A stretch of 5,945 nt of DNA from the NCBI GenBank assembly GCA_025453855.1, contig JALOPO010000122.1, forward strand, positions 1 through 5,945, in the 5' to 3' direction. The notes beneath the pieces were generated by a model. It worked only from the letters and a program-made list of their open reading frames with translations, did no database searches and was not told the DNA's origin. Position numbers and translations under genes: made by a program. This document shows positions 5,469-5,945 of this stretch, in pieces. Origin of the DNA: Gemmatimonadaceae bacterium (GTDB taxonomy: Bacteria > Gemmatimonadota > Gemmatimonadetes > Gemmatimonadales > Gemmatimonadaceae). Position 1 is the stretch's first letter. Each line of letters opens with the position of its first letter.

Positions 5469-5945
5469 TCAGGCGACGGCGGTGCGTCGCGCGCGACGCG
5501 TGAGGAGCCGCGCGAGTGCGTTCACGGCGAGCGTCACCGTCAGCAGCAGGAGCGCGAGCGCGAGGAGCGCCGACAGGTGCCGATCGTCGCGCGCCTCGCC
5601 GAACTCGTTGGCGATCACGCTCGCGAGCGTGTAGCCGGGGCTCAGCAGCGAGGCGGTGAGCTCGTGCCGGTTGCCGATGACCATCGTCACCGCCATCGTC
5701 TCGCCGAGCGCGCGCCCGAGGCCGAGCAGGAGCCCGCCCACCAGCCCGGTGCGTGCGGCGGGGAAGACGACGTCGCGCAGCACCTCCCAGCGCGTCGCGC
5801 CCACGCCGAGCGCCGCCTCGCGCATGGGCACGGGGACGGTGCCGATCACCTCGCGCGAGACTGCCGCGACGTACGGCAGCACCATGATCGCGAGCACGAG
5901 CGCGGCGGCGAGGAGGCTCGGGCCGTAGGCGACGCCGCGGAAGAA
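5469..5945 (-). CDS. pstC: Phosphate ABC transporter permease PstC, C-terminal 158 residues (N-terminus outside window)
   Basis: The frame is open from the right window edge down to the TGA at 5471-5469 and gives the C-terminal half of PstC, the partner permease of PstA. Visible, counting from the first residue in the window, are membrane segments at about 10-30, 66-90 and 125-146. The EAA loop EAALGVGATRWEVLRDVVFP (43-62) contacts the ATPase, and LGLGRALGETMAVTMVIGN (74-92) is the PstC signature, distinguishing it from PstA. LSPGYTLASVIANEFGEA (101-118) matches the conserved external loop before the last helix. The protein ends in a basic tail (TRRARRTAVA). PstC usually has about 300-340 residues, so roughly half is missing because of the window boundary, not a truncation. 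The start codon, pstS and the operon promoter should lie beyond 5945. Confidence 0.94.
   Translation of the reverse strand, partial: FFRGVAYGPSLLAAALVLAIMVLPYVAAVSREVIGTVPVPMREAALGVGATRWEVLRDVVFPAARTGLVGGLLLGLGRALGETMAVTMVIGNRHELTASLLSPGYTLASVIANEFGEARDDRHLSALLALALLLLTVTLAVNALARLLTRRARRTAVA

Noticed and set aside
5462..5945. A Pho box or operon promoter near pstC/pstA.
   Set aside because: The region is coding sequence of pstC and its junction with pstA; the expected promoter position is beyond the window.

Overview
The window is GC-rich bacterial chromosome. Strong G/C preference at third codon positions leaves long spurious open frames on both strands. The lineage cannot be fixed from the sequence. 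High GC, weak or absent Shine-Dalgarno sequences and the gene content would fit Gemmatimonadota or another high-GC Gram-negative group, but that is only an impression.

Reading the minus strand from right to left, the window holds the distal part of a phosphate-uptake (pst) operon. First comes pstC, cut by the window edge at 5945, followed by pstA and then two adjacent, diverged PstB-type ATPase genes. After a 76-nt spacer with potential hairpins comes a long-form exopolyphosphatase/guanosine pentaphosphatase (Ppx/GppA) gene, then a patatin-like phospholipase gene. The genes are tightly packed: pstC to pstA are 7 nt apart, pstA and the first pstB overlap by 4 nt (GTGA), the two pstB genes overlap by 4 nt (ATGA), and ppx to patatin are 16 nt apart. 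The only larger gap is the 76 nt between the second pstB and ppx. At the far left, on the plus strand, is the last 44 codons of an unrecognised gene that converges on the patatin gene with 23 nt between them.

Together the genes suggest a phosphate-economy locus. PstC and PstA form the membrane channel of the high-affinity phosphate importer and the PstB proteins power it. Ppx/GppA acts on polyphosphate and/or pppGpp, the intracellular phosphate reserve and alarmone pool. The patatin-like enzyme may turn over membrane lipids. The phosphate-binding protein PstS, the operon promoter and any Pho box would lie beyond 5945 if present. No phoU lies in the usual place after pstB.

Nothing here is clearly a new system. 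The points most worth a second look are the two diverged PstB paralogues (possible heterodimer), the perfect 8-bp hairpin just upstream of ppx, the intact HD motif in the Ppx C-terminal domain, and the patatin gene trailing the operon. No tRNA, rRNA, CRISPR array, insertion sequence or other mobile element was seen.
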